Assembly: GCA_021739625.1 (NCBI GenBank)
Contig: JAIPBJ010000033.1
Location: 1-32,332, forward strand
Origin: Flavobacteriales bacterium
GTDB taxonomy: Bacteria > Bacteroidota > Bacteroidia > UBA10329
DNA length: 32,332 bases
Reading direction: 5' to 3'
Shown here: positions 6,702 through 14,562 of the stretch, piece after piece
How the letters are laid out: each line of letters begins with the position of its first letter
Position numbering within the stretch: the stretch's first letter is position 1
Made by a program: the position numbers and the translations under genes
Notes under the pieces: generated by a model
Told to the model about the DNA's origin: nothing
Seen by the model: the letters and a program-made list of their open reading frames with translations, nothing else
Database searches by the model: none

Positions 6702-7628
6702 TCAATACGGGTTTTCGCTTAGGTCATTCTTCCGGTGATAGTCCACCTGTCTGGCCAATGCCTTCTTTTTCAGAATGGAAACGATGACGGTGGAAAGCGT
6801 GGTGATGGGCGAGAGTATGAACGCCCCCAACGGCAACAGCTTGGACAACAGCTTCACACGTCCCAGCCTTTCGACAGAGGTGAAGTCGCCTTTTGCCGAA
6901 ATGAACCTTGCATACATCCTGAACAGCTTTGTGGCACGATGCTCCAACAGCAGCAATGAGGGGTTGATGTTCACGGCACCGGCATCATTCAAGACATTCT
7001 GCATTCCCTGATAACTGCCGGTGGCGGCATGGTGGTGCAGTATCTCTCCGAATCGGGAGCTTCCTTCGATGTCACGCTTCAGAATGCCGGCAGGTGGGAA
7101 GAACCAGAAGGCCTCCTTCTTGCCATGGAACATCCATCTGATGATGGTGATGATGCTGACGAGGTTCTTATTGCGGTCGGTGAGGGCGATATTGCCCACC
7201 AGTGTCGCCCCCAGACGGTGGAGGTGCTGTTTCACACGTTCCTGCGCCAACACCCACATGTTGCGCGAACCGATGATGGTGACCACCGGTCTTCCTTTGA
7301 AGAGCTGCCCAGTATTGGGGTGCTGTAGCAGACTGCTGATGGGCACGCTCGGTTGCAGGAACCAGACGGTGTAGGCCAGCACGATGAGGTCATAGTCCTT
7401 TGACCGGTCCACGCCCAAAGGTTCCAGTTCGAACGGGATGCCGTTGACCGATTCGGGAAAGAGATTGAAGAATTCCAAGTTGCTCCATGGAAAAGGGAAC
7501 CGGTGCCTGGTGACGATGGGCACGATGTCCACTTCGGCCAGCGGGTCGCTGACAAAAGGCGCAAGGCAATGGTCTATGATGTCGCGCAGTTGGCCGGTCT
7601 GCGAGTAGTAGAGAACGAGTATCCGCAT
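6702..7628 (-). CDS. darA: DarA-like flavodoxin-fold dialkylresorcinol aromatase
   Basis: A 308-aa protein whose N-terminus MRILVLYYSQTGQLRDIID is the phosphate-binding loop of a flavodoxin/NADPH-oxidoreductase fold. Further flavodoxin-like strands follow (YDLIVLAYTVWF, PVVTIIGSRNMW). The C-terminal part (about 190-308) has PPAGILKRDIEGSSRFGEI and a hydrophobic, possibly membrane-associated segment LLPLGAFILSPITTLSTVIV. Bacteroidota homologues are commonly annotated 'dialkylresorcinol condensing enzyme DarA'. Biochemically DarA is thought to aromatise the cyclohexanedione made by DarB, using flavin. ATG at 7628 is chosen because it gives this typical start; 16 upstream residues in frame look non-coding. 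It is divergent from the M14 peptidase gene. The identification rests on my family recognition together with the darB neighbour. Confidence 0.75.
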   Translation of the reverse strand: MRILVLYYSQTGQLRDIIDHCLAPFVSDPLAEVDIVPIVTRHRFPFPWSNLEFFNLFPESVNGIPFELEPLGVDRSKDYDLIVLAYTVWFLQPSVPISSLLQHPNTGQLFKGRPVVTIIGSRNMWVLAQERVKQHLHRLGATLVGNIALTDRNKNLVSIITIIRWMFHGKKEAFWFFPPAGILKRDIEGSSRFGEILHHHAATGSYQGMQNVLNDAGAVNINPSLLLLEHRATKLFRMYARFISAKGDFTSVERLGRVKLLSKLLPLGAFILSPITTLSTVIVSILKKKALARQVDYHRKNDLSENPY

Positions 7629-7793
7629 GGGTGGCAAAGATGGGCAGTCTGAGGCGAATGAGGACCGATGTTCCATGGCCCGCGATCAAGGATGTGCCTC
7701 GGCAGGGTCATGGATCTGCGGTTGATGCCTGCGGAATGCCCTGCACACGGCCCGTCCATTGATTTATGACCAGTATCATATCCTTCTGTCCTA

Positions 7794-7822
7794 TGGCGCA
7801 CATCCCATGATTTTGGCGCACA
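7794..7822 (+). promoter_or_regulatory. 9-bp direct repeat in the darA/M14 divergent spacer
   Basis: TGGCGCACA occurs at 7794-7802 and again at 7814-7822, exactly 20 bp apart, 34 bp before the M14 start. A TACTTTTC word follows immediately (7825-7832), one base off the -7 consensus TAnnTTTG. This may be a regulator-binding pair next to the M14 promoter. The rest of 7629-7855 shows no gene. Confidence 0.3.
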
Positions 7823-7855
7823 GTACTTTTCCCATCCATTGCATAGATCCTGCAG

Positions 7856-10189
7856 ATGAAACACATCACCCTTCTTTCGGCACTCCTACTGATGATCGGC
7901 CTGAACGCCTTCGCGCAGCGCTATGACCGGGTCATCATTCAGATTCCCACCGATGTGGAGAAACGTATCCTGAACACTTTGCCCGTAGCTGCAGACCACG
8001 GAGTGCTGAAGGACGGCACCTTGACCACCGACCTGCGAGCGGACGAAGTGGAGGCCGTGCGCGCAGCTGGGCTACAGGTGGAGGTGCTGCAAGAGGACAT
8101 GGCTGCGTTCTATGCCAGGCGCAGCAGCGCTTCGAAAGGGGATGTGAAGGCAGTGGAGGTCGATGGCTGTGGCCCCGCAACAGTGCAGGTGCCTGCGGGA
8201 TTCTCGTTGGGCAGCATGGCCGGTTTCTTCACCTACGATGAGTTTCTCTGGCATCTGGACAACATGGCCGCCACCTATCCCGACCTGATCACCCTCCGGG
8301 CACCGATCAGTAGTTTCCAGACCCACGAAGGCCGCCCGATATACTGGGTGCGCATCTCCGACAACGCCACGGTCAACGAGCCGGAGCCAGAGGTGCTCTA
8401 CACTGCGCTGCACCACGCCCGCGAGGCTGTGACCCTCAGCCAACTCATCTTCTACATGTATCACCTTCTGGAATCTTATGGTACCGATCCTGCCATCACC
8501 GATCTTGTGAACAACACAGAAATGTATCTCGTCCCCGTGCTCAATCCTGACGGCTACATCTACAACCAGACCACCAACCCCAACGGGGGCGGCATGTGGC
8601 GCAAGAACAGGCGCAACAATGGCAATGGCACATTCGGGGTGGACCTCAATCGCAATTATTCGGTGGACTGGGGCGGGGCAGGAACCTCGGCCAATGGCAG
8701 CTCGGATGTGTACAAGGGCCCATCGCCCATGTCCGAGCCCGAGATTCAGGCCATCGAATGGTTCGCTTTGCAACACAGCTTTGTAACGGCCATCAACTTT
8801 CACAGCTATGCAAATCAATTGTTGTTCCCGTGGGGATATACCGATGCCTTTCAGTGTGCGGATCACAACGACTATATGGCCATCACTGGGGCCATGGTGG
8901 CCGAGAACGGATATCTCAACCAGCAGAGCTCGCTGCTCTATCCGGCTGCGGGCGATTCGGACGATTGGGGCTATGGTGAGACCACCGAGCGCTCCGCCAT
9001 CTACAGCATGACCTGCGAGATAGGGGGAGACAATGACGGTTTCTGGCCAACTCTGGACCGCATCATTCCGCTCTGCATGGAGAATATACACCTCAACCTC
9101 ACGCTGGCACGCAGTGCCACGGTGCATGGGGTGCTCACCGACCGTCAGCCGTTGGCCCTGTCCGGTGGCGGCCACCTGCGCTATGACCTGACAAGGGCCG
9201 GATGGCAGCAGGGAACTTTCACCGTGTCGGTCGAGCCGCTCGTGGGCATCGCTTCTGTTGGCGGTGTCAATCAGCACAATGGGATGACCATTGGGCAAAG
9301 CCTCACCGATTCCATTGCATTCACACTCAATGCTGGGATCACATCGGGCGATCCTGTCCGATATGTGTGGGTGCTCGACAATGGCAGCTATCTGATGCGC
9401 GACACCATCGACCGGGTGTTCGGGCAGGGCAGTATCCTCTTTGCCAACGGGGGAGAACCTACCACAGACTGGCAGGGCAACAGCACATGGGGCCTCACCA
9501 CATCCACCTTCGTGTCATCGCCCAACTCATTGACCGATTCGCCCACGGGCGACTATCCCAACAGCAGCAACCGTTATGTGGACATCGCGCAGCCGATAGA
9601 CCTTACGGGCCTCAGTACGGCCGTGCTGCGTTTCCATGCCAAGTGGGCCATTGAGCAGGGATGGGACTATGCGCAGGTGAGTGCAAGGGTCAATGGTACC
9701 GATTGGCAACCATTGTGCGGCAACTACACGGTGACGGGCAATGGCAATCAGGACAGCGGACAGCCGCTCTATGACGGATTTCAGACCACGTGGGTGCAGG
9801 AGGAGATGGACCTGAGCGCTTATCTGGGCCAACAGGTGCAGATACGTTTCAGCCTTGTGAGCGACCAGTCTGTGCGTGAGGACGGCATCTATATTGATGA
9901 TGTGGAGATGGTGGGCATTACTTCTGTGGAGGTTGGTCTGGCCGATAGCGATAGGCAGACCCGCGGCCTTTGGCCCAATCCCACGCAAGGCATGTTGAAA
10001 TTCCACACGCCTGATGGTGGCCGCTTTGAAGTGTGCGACCTCGCTGGCCGTGAAGTAGCAGCGGGCAGCTGCAACTTGGGAATCACCGGTTTTGAGTTCC
10101 CTCCGCAGGCCCCCTCGGGCATCTATCTGTTGCAGGTCATCGGAGAAGGCCGTGCCATGGCACCCTATCGCGTGGTGCTGATGCGCTGA
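7856..10189 (+). CDS. Secreted M14 zinc carboxypeptidase with T9SS sorting domain
   Basis: A 777-aa exported metallopeptidase. Residues 1-20 form a signal peptide (hydrophobic LLSALLLMIGLNAFA, cleavage near AFA-QR). A propeptide-like region (about 21-115) precedes the catalytic domain (about 120-420). Zinc ligands fit the carboxypeptidase pattern: His187 and Glu190 in HHAREAVT, His316 in NFHSYAN. The substrate-binding Asn265-Arg266 is in VDLNRNY and the catalytic Glu388 in TCEIGGD. A beta-sandwich follows (about 535-690; AVLRFHAKW, EDGIYIDDVEMVGI), resembling MAM/jelly-roll adhesion modules. The last 75 or so residues (LWPNPTQGMLKF to YRVVLMR) are a type A T9SS C-terminal domain. The protein is therefore predicted to cross the outer membrane through the SprA translocon, also encoded in this window, and to be surface-attached or released. 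Its substrate is unknown. Confidence 0.95.
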   Translation: MKHITLLSALLLMIGLNAFAQRYDRVIIQIPTDVEKRILNTLPVAADHGVLKDGTLTTDLRADEVEAVRAAGLQVEVLQEDMAAFYARRSSASKGDVKAVEVDGCGPATVQVPAGFSLGSMAGFFTYDEFLWHLDNMAATYPDLITLRAPISSFQTHEGRPIYWVRISDNATVNEPEPEVLYTALHHAREAVTLSQLIFYMYHLLESYGTDPAITDLVNNTEMYLVPVLNPDGYIYNQTTNPNGGGMWRKNRRNNGNGTFGVDLNRNYSVDWGGAGTSANGSSDVYKGPSPMSEPEIQAIEWFALQHSFVTAINFHSYANQLLFPWGYTDAFQCADHNDYMAITGAMVAENGYLNQQSSLLYPAAGDSDDWGYGETTERSAIYSMTCEIGGDNDGFWPTLDRIIPLCMENIHLNLTLARSATVHGVLTDRQPLALSGGGHLRYDLTRAGWQQGTFTVSVEPLVGIASVGGVNQHNGMTIGQSLTDSIAFTLNAGITSGDPVRYVWVLDNGSYLMRDTIDRVFGQGSILFANGGEPTTDWQGNSTWGLTTSTFVSSPNSLTDSPTGDYPNSSNRYVDIAQPIDLTGLSTAVLRFHAKWAIEQGWDYAQVSARVNGTDWQPLCGNYTVTGNGNQDSGQPLYDGFQTTWVQEEMDLSAYLGQQVQIRFSLVSDQSVREDGIYIDDVEMVGITSVEVGLADSDRQTRGLWPNPTQGMLKFHTPDGGRFEVCDLAGREVAAGSCNLGITGFEFPPQAPSGIYLLQVIGEGRAMAPYRVVLMR

Positions 10190-10190
10190 A

Positions 10191-10213
10191 AGTGCCCCGG
10201 CACTCCAAGTGCC
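10191..10213. terminator. Palindromic stop region between convergent genes
   Basis: AGTGCCCCGGCACT (10191-10204) is a perfect palindrome with 6-bp arms. GGCACT then pairs again with AGTGCC at 10208-10213. The three alternating words fill the 26-bp gap between the M14 stop and the transporter stop, so either strand's transcript can fold a GC-rich hairpin. There is no obvious U-run, so termination is inferred. Confidence 0.4.
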
Positions 10214-10215
10214 TC

Positions 10216-11337
10216 CTACTGCCAGCCGAAATAGGCGGCAAGCTCCTGCTGCATCATGGGGTTCACCGCAACGGCCAGCATCACGGAGATGACCAGACCG
10301 AGAGTGGCGAAGCCCACATCGCGGAGCACCAGTTGCAGCGTTCCGCCCATGGCCCTTCCGGTGTCGCTGTGCTTCGATATCTGCATGGCTATTTCGCGGC
10401 CACCGAGCAGACCGAGGAACACCCACGTGGTACTCATAGGAATGGTGCTGAGTTCGATGAAGACCAGAAGGATGAACGCATAGACGAGGTCGATCACGCT
10501 GGCCGCGCGCACATCGGTGACCTGCGACTTCTCTTTGATGATCTGCTGGATCTTGTCGCCACGCAGGTAGAACAGCAGGCCGAGGCCGAAGAAGATGAAC
10601 CCTGCGAAGAACAGGAAGTCGTTGAGGGTGAGCTTACGGTTGAGGAAGATGGCGATGTTGGCGGCATCATGAGTGATCCACATGCTCCATAGCCATCCAC
10701 TGATGAGCCATTGGGCCCAGGTCCAAGCCCGATGCGGTGTGCCAGTGGTCAATTTCTTGATGAGACCTGCCCCGAGATACCAGACCACCATGGCGGTGAC
10801 AAAGGCCACCACATAGCCCGACAGGCTCTTCTGTGCTACCGACAGGATGCCTGATGCATCGGAGCTGAAGGCACTGAGCAGCATAAAGGTGGTGGACACG
10901 GGCATGCGCAGCCGGGTGATGAACAGCAGCACGATCGGAGAGGCCAACTGCAAGAAGTGGAATTCGGTGGGCGATTCGGAGAAGCCCTTTGAAGTGAGGC
11001 GCTGGAACGACACGTCACCATCGTATGTCAGCCAGCTGTATAGTACCGTGACTATGAAGATGCCACCTATGTAGAGCCAGAGCTGCCACCAGCGCTTGTC
11101 CTCATTGGAGGCGATGAAGGTGCCTATGGTCTGGATGCTGTCGTTGGCAATGGCGGAGTATCCTGCAAGCATGAACCCGATCCACATGGCGATGTGCGGA
11201 TATGGATAACAGACGGCCGCCACCACCACGAAAAATGCGAGCAGACGCAGGAAGGTCGCCTCCCGTATTCCGAAAAGGATGAGTGTCTCATACCTCTTCT
11301 CTCCGATGATCTGCGATGCGAGACCGATGTTAGCCAT
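10216..11337 (-). CDS. PiT-like inorganic phosphate transporter family membrane protein
   Basis: A 373-aa protein with about nine or ten hydrophobic segments. It shows the inverted duplicated signature of the PiT/PHO4 family in degenerate form. In the N-terminal half: SAIANDSIQTIGTF (about 61-74) and RMPVSTTFMLLSAFSS (about 144-159). In the C-terminal half: ITHDAANIAIFLN (about 221-233) and STIPMSTTWVFLGLLGGR (about 297-314). These mirror the family GANDVANS and PVSTTHA motifs. PiT proteins import phosphate with protons or sodium. The match is distant, so the substrate could differ. It is probably co-transcribed with the aquaporin-like gene 41 bp upstream. The ppk1/sixA operon is in the same window but not adjacent. 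Confidence 0.72.
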   Translation of the reverse strand: MANIGLASQIIGEKRYETLILFGIREATFLRLLAFFVVVAAVCYPYPHIAMWIGFMLAGYSAIANDSIQTIGTFIASNEDKRWWQLWLYIGGIFIVTVLYSWLTYDGDVSFQRLTSKGFSESPTEFHFLQLASPIVLLFITRLRMPVSTTFMLLSAFSSDASGILSVAQKSLSGYVVAFVTAMVVWYLGAGLIKKLTTGTPHRAWTWAQWLISGWLWSMWITHDAANIAIFLNRKLTLNDFLFFAGFIFFGLGLLFYLRGDKIQQIIKEKSQVTDVRAASVIDLVYAFILLVFIELSTIPMSTTWVFLGLLGGREIAMQISKHSDTGRAMGGTLQLVLRDVGFATLGLVISVMLAVAVNPMMQQELAAYFGWQ

Positions 11338-11351
11338 GATTGAGGTAGTTG

Positions 11352-11366
11352 TTCACAGGCTGTGAA
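11352..11366 (-). repeat. Inverted repeat between MIP-like and PiT-like genes
   Basis: TTCACAGGCTGTGAA has perfect 6-bp arms and a 3-bp centre. It lies in the 41-bp gap and would fold in the shared transcript 14 bases before the PiT-like start codon. It could modulate relative expression of the two genes or be an operator; nothing distinguishes these. Confidence 0.35.
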
Positions 11367-11378
11367 TATCGGAATCCA

Positions 11379-12140
11379 TCAGACTTGGGCGACAGCACCC
11401 TGCCTTTTGCGGTATATGCTCTTGCCGCCATACATTGCCTGCACGAAAAAGAAGGAAATGATGGACAGTGCAACAGGCAGCACCAGATGTGTGAGCAGCA
11501 GCATGGGCACGTTCCCTGTGAAGACCGGCTCGCCCATAATGACCTGATAGGCCAGCAGCCCAAAGGGGTTGAGGGCCGAGATGCCCGCTATTTTTCCCGT
11601 TACCAGAAAGAGCGTTGCTATCAGCAGCGAGATGAAGATGGTGCCAGTGCTCCTGCGCTGCTTGAAGAGTATGCGGATGACGAAGAAGGAGTAGCACATG
11701 ACTGCCGCGACCATGCCATTGAGCGCGGCAAGCAGCCAAGGGTCTGCAATCTCAATGGTAAGGATGTCGGGATAGTGGCCCATGGGGCTGATGCTGTCCA
11801 AGCGATGGAAAACATACACCCCTGCAAATGCACCAGCGATCTGCGCGGGCAACTTGTGCCAAAGCCTGCGCCACTGGTTCTTGCGCAGTGCCGCAATGAT
11901 GGTGAGGAAGGGGAGAATGTGGATGCGATAGGTGTGGAACGGGATGAACACCCCGGCAAAGAAGGCGAGTCCGACAGCGTAGGACAGGACAAGAAGGCCC
12001 ATATCGTAGCCCTCGGCCAGATTTCGGCCGATGAAAATGAAATAGAGCGCGGTGAAGATGCCTGCACCGAAGAACTCGGCCAGCATGTTGAGCGCTATGG
12101 TGCGCTGCGGAGATCTGCGAGAAAATGGAATGTCCATCAT
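11379..12140 (-). CDS. Divergent aquaporin-fold (MIP-like) membrane protein
   Basis: About 253 aa with six or more hydrophobic segments, arranged like the major intrinsic protein family. Residues 17-37 (ALNMLAEFFGAGIFTALYF) resemble the MIP first helix with its conserved glutamate. The first half-helix region, RIHILPFLTIIAALR (about 72-86), sits where MIPs have GHINPAVTLALA. It is followed by a helix PAQIAGAFAGVYVF like AQxxGA. The second, GKIAGISALNPFGLLAYQV (about 182-200), sits where MIPs have SMNPARSFGPA. The NPA boxes thus read LPF and NPF, and the arginine after the second box is Gly. Water or glycerol transport is therefore uncertain. ATG at 12140 is chosen; starts at 12152 and 12137 are possible. 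The next gene is PiT-like. Confidence 0.55.
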   Translation of the reverse strand: MMDIPFSRRSPQRTIALNMLAEFFGAGIFTALYFIFIGRNLAEGYDMGLLVLSYAVGLAFFAGVFIPFHTYRIHILPFLTIIAALRKNQWRRLWHKLPAQIAGAFAGVYVFHRLDSISPMGHYPDILTIEIADPWLLAALNGMVAAVMCYSFFVIRILFKQRRSTGTIFISLLIATLFLVTGKIAGISALNPFGLLAYQVIMGEPVFTGNVPMLLLTHLVLPVALSIISFFFVQAMYGGKSIYRKRQGAVAQV

Positions 12141-12235
12141 TACAGGGAGCAAAGGTGCATTCTTGTCATCGCTCGTCCTTTGAGAATGGCCACACAGGTT
12201 GTCGTATTTAACAATCTGCTAACATTGGAAATGGA

Positions 12236-12997
12236 TCAGTCGCCACTGATGAGGTTGCCCAGCCCACCGAGCCCGGCAATTCCCTTGCGCTCGTCCTTGC
12301 GGCCTCCGAACCTGCTGGCGGCCGCGATGCGGTCGGCAAGGCGGCTGAAGGGCAGGCTCTGGAGATAGACCGTGCCGGGCCCTTTCAGCTCTGCGAAGAA
12401 CAGGCCCTCGCCCCCGAAGAGTGCGTTGCGGAAACCTCCAATGAACCTGATGTCATAGTCCACCGTGGGGGCAAAGGCCACGAGACAACCGGTATCGACA
12501 CGCAGGGTCTGCCCCGGGGCAAGTTCCTTTTTGACCACCGTTCCGCCTGCATGCACAAAGGCAAGTCCATCGCCTTGAAGTCTCTGGAGGATGAATCCTT
12601 CGCCCCCGAAGAGGCCTGCCCCGAGCCGTTTGGTGAATGCGATCTCGATCTCTATGCCGCGTGCCGCAGCGAGAAAACCGTCCTTCTGGCAAAGGAATGT
12701 GCCTCCCAGTGCGGTGAGGTCGAGGGGGATGATCTTTCCGGGATAAGGGGCGGCAAAGGCCACACGGCTCTTTCCGATGCCACCATGCAGGAATGTGGTG
12801 ATGAAGAAGCTCTCGCCCGTGATCATCCGCTTGAAGCCCTTGAAGATGCCGCCACCTGTGTCGGTCTGCATCTGAATGCCATCTTCCATGTAGAGCATGG
12901 CCCCGGCCTCGGCCCTTACGCCCTCTGAAGGGTCGAGTTCTATCTCTACGAGTTGCATGTCGTCACCGATGATGGTGTATTCAATGTCGTCAGCCAT
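12236..12997 (-). CDS. AIM24 / TIGR00266 family protein
   Basis: A 253-aa, all-beta, glycine-rich protein of the AIM24/TIGR00266 family. Typical phrases are [53 protein letters not shown] and [15 protein letters not shown]. It is a cytosolic beta-sandwich of unknown molecular role; the bacterial members have no agreed function. ATG at 12997 ([12 protein letters not shown]) is chosen over the frame's first ATG at 13060, because the family starts here and the upstream stretch holds a -7-like CACTTTTG (13029-13022). The gene is divergent from the NYN-domain gene, 170 bp between starts, and lies 95 bp before the MIP-like gene on the same strand. The tail ends [18 protein letters not shown]. Confidence 0.88.
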   Translation of the reverse strand: MADDIEYTIIGDDMQLVEIELDPSEGVRAEAGAMLYMEDGIQMQTDTGGGIFKGFKRMITGESFFITTFLHGGIGKSRVAFAAPYPGKIIPLDLTALGGTFLCQKDGFLAAARGIEIEIAFTKRLGAGLFGGEGFILQRLQGDGLAFVHAGGTVVKKELAPGQTLRVDTGCLVAFAPTVDYDIRFIGGFRNALFGGEGLFFAELKGPGTVYLQSLPFSRLADRIAAASRFGGRKDERKGIAGLGGLGNLISGD

Positions 12998-13092
12998 GGC
13001 GATGTTGCTGTTTGTGCGGGGCAAAAGTGCGAAGTCCTGTCCATTGGACATGCCCAACAAATGTGAAGACGGCAGAGGTGTAACTTAGATTA

Positions 13093-13123
13093 CTTGGAAA
13101 CTGGGGTCGGACAATTACTTTTG
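13093..13123 (+). promoter_or_regulatory. Bacteroidota-type promoter for the NYN-kdsB pair
   Basis: CTTG (13093-13096) is followed by exactly 19 bases and then TACTTTTG (13116-13123), matching the -33 TTG / -7 TAnnTTTG pattern. The start codon of the NYN gene is 44 bases further on, in an A/T-rich leader. Confidence 0.72.
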
Positions 13124-13167
13124 CGCGACCCAAACCCAATAACCTTATCATAACATACCCTAATATC

Positions 13168-13812
13168 ATGGAAGACTACAATTCCCCGTCAAATCAGTTG
13201 CAGAAGGAGACGCTGGTAGGCGTTGACCAAAGGGTTGCGATCCTTGTGGATGGCAACAACATCGGCAAGAGCGTGTGGTCTCTGGCCACTCCAGAGACCA
13301 TGGTCGATTATGACCTGCTGATTCCCGACCTGCTGCGCGAACGACCACTTACCCGACTGATCTATTTCCGCGAAGGCAGGAGCATCAGTTCCAAATTCGA
13401 GCGCAGGCTGAAGTCGAAGTTCTTTGGCAGCGTGATGCCTGCCGGACGCAATGCGGTGATCCCTATCACCATCAAGGCGATGCAGATCGCATCGAAAGTG
13501 GACACGGTGATCCTGATGAGCGGCAACGATGACTTCACCGATCTGGTCCTGCACCTTAAGAACATTGGAGTGAGAGCTGAGGTTGCGAGTGTGGACCATA
13601 GCACCAGCAGCCGCCTGAAGGCAGAGGCCGATGACTGGCACAATATCGATGACCGCTATTTCTTCACCATTGCTCCCCGGCCTACGGACGGATCGACCTA
13701 TCAGCAGTCGGGCGAGACCACGGAAGAATATACCGAGCCGACCCTGGCACCTGCCCGTCCGTCCATCACCGATGTGAATGAGATCCGCCAGGAAGACCTT
13801 TTCCGTGGGTGA
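13168..13812 (+). CDS. NYN (LabA/DUF88-like) PIN-fold domain protein
   Basis: A 214-aa protein with a PIN-like NYN domain (about 20-150), a fold often used for RNA cleavage. The first motif AILVDGNNIGKS carries Asp28 and Asn31. The last motif TVILMSGNDDFTDLVLHL carries Asp121/Asp122 and matches the SGDxDF box of LabA-type proteins. The middle acidic position, where many members have KGVDVxLxxDA, reads VIPITIKAMQIA, so one or two metal ligands seem absent. The C-terminal 55 residues are polar and probably disordered, ending ITDVNEIRQEDLFRG. It is divergently arranged with the AIM24 gene and overlaps kdsB by 8 bp, so the two are one operon. Its RNA target, if any, is unknown. Confidence 0.85.
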   Translation: MEDYNSPSNQLQKETLVGVDQRVAILVDGNNIGKSVWSLATPETMVDYDLLIPDLLRERPLTRLIYFREGRSISSKFERRLKSKFFGSVMPAGRNAVIPITIKAMQIASKVDTVILMSGNDDFTDLVLHLKNIGVRAEVASVDHSTSSRLKAEADDWHNIDDRYFFTIAPRPTDGSTYQQSGETTEEYTEPTLAPARPSITDVNEIRQEDLFRG

Positions 13813-14548
13813 TGCGATAGGGGTGATCCCCGCGCGCTATGCATCCACCAGGTTCCCCGGCAAACCGCTGGTGGACATTCTGGGCATGAGCATGGTGCAG
13901 CGGGTGCAGCATCAGGCCTCGCAGTCAGAGCGGCTTTCGCGGGTGGTGGTGGCCACGGACGATGAGCGCATCTATGACCATGTGAAACAGTATGGGGGCG
14001 ATGTGGTGATGACCTCGCCCCATCATGCCTCTGGCACTGACCGATGTGCGGAGGTGCTGGCGCAACTGGACGGGAACTTCGATGTGGTGGTGAATATCCA
14101 AGGAGACGAGCCTTTCATACATCCCAAGCAGATCGATCTGGTGGTCGGGCTCTTCGATAGGCCGGAGGTGGGCATCGGCACATTGGTCAAGCAGATCGGC
14201 AATGAGGCCGACCTGCACAGCGACACCGTGATCAAGGTGGTGCGCGACCAGAGCGGCAGGGCCCTCTATTTCAGCCGCAATGCCATACCCCATGTGCGGG
14301 GTGCGCTGCCTTCTGAGCTTTTGGGCAGGGCCACTTTCTTCAAGCACATCGGCATCTATGCCTTCAGGCCGGAGGTGCTGCGCACACTGGCCACGCTTCC
14401 CCTGTCGGCCCTTGAAAGCGCTGAAGGTCTGGAGCAGTTGCGCTGGCTCGAGAATGGATACGACATCCACCTTGCCGAGACCGGGCACGAGAGCAATTCG
14501 GTGGACACCCCTGCAGACCTTGAGCGTATGCTGCGCGAGATGAGGTGA
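13805..14548 (+). CDS. kdsB: 3-deoxy-manno-octulosonate cytidylyltransferase
   Basis: KdsB activates Kdo with CTP to CMP-Kdo for lipopolysaccharide inner-core assembly in the cytoplasm. The roughly 247-aa product shows the nucleotide-binding start IGVIPARYASTRFPGKPL, the metal and sugar-site phrases VVATDDERI, SGTDRCAEV and NIQGDEPFI, then FSRNAIPHVRG and FKHIGIYAFR. Length and order are those of the family. GTG at 13805 (read MGDAIGVIPARY) is chosen because KdsB proteins start only a few residues before the VIPARY box; an ATG at 13778 would add nine residues and lengthen the overlap with the NYN gene. Either way the genes overlap and are coupled. It converges on the broken glycosyltransferase, 14 bp apart. 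Confidence 0.94.
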   Translation: MGDAIGVIPARYASTRFPGKPLVDILGMSMVQRVQHQASQSERLSRVVVATDDERIYDHVKQYGGDVVMTSPHHASGTDRCAEVLAQLDGNFDVVVNIQGDEPFIHPKQIDLVVGLFDRPEVGIGTLVKQIGNEADLHSDTVIKVVRDQSGRALYFSRNAIPHVRGALPSELLGRATFFKHIGIYAFRPEVLRTLATLPLSALESAEGLEQLRWLENGYDIHLAETGHESNSVDTPADLERMLREMR

Positions 14549-14562
14549 AAGGCCATGGATGC

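Noticed and set aside
8072-9298. 408-aa open frame antisense to the M14 peptidase
   Set aside because: Shadow of a gene whose catalytic residues, signal peptide and C-terminal domain are all intact.
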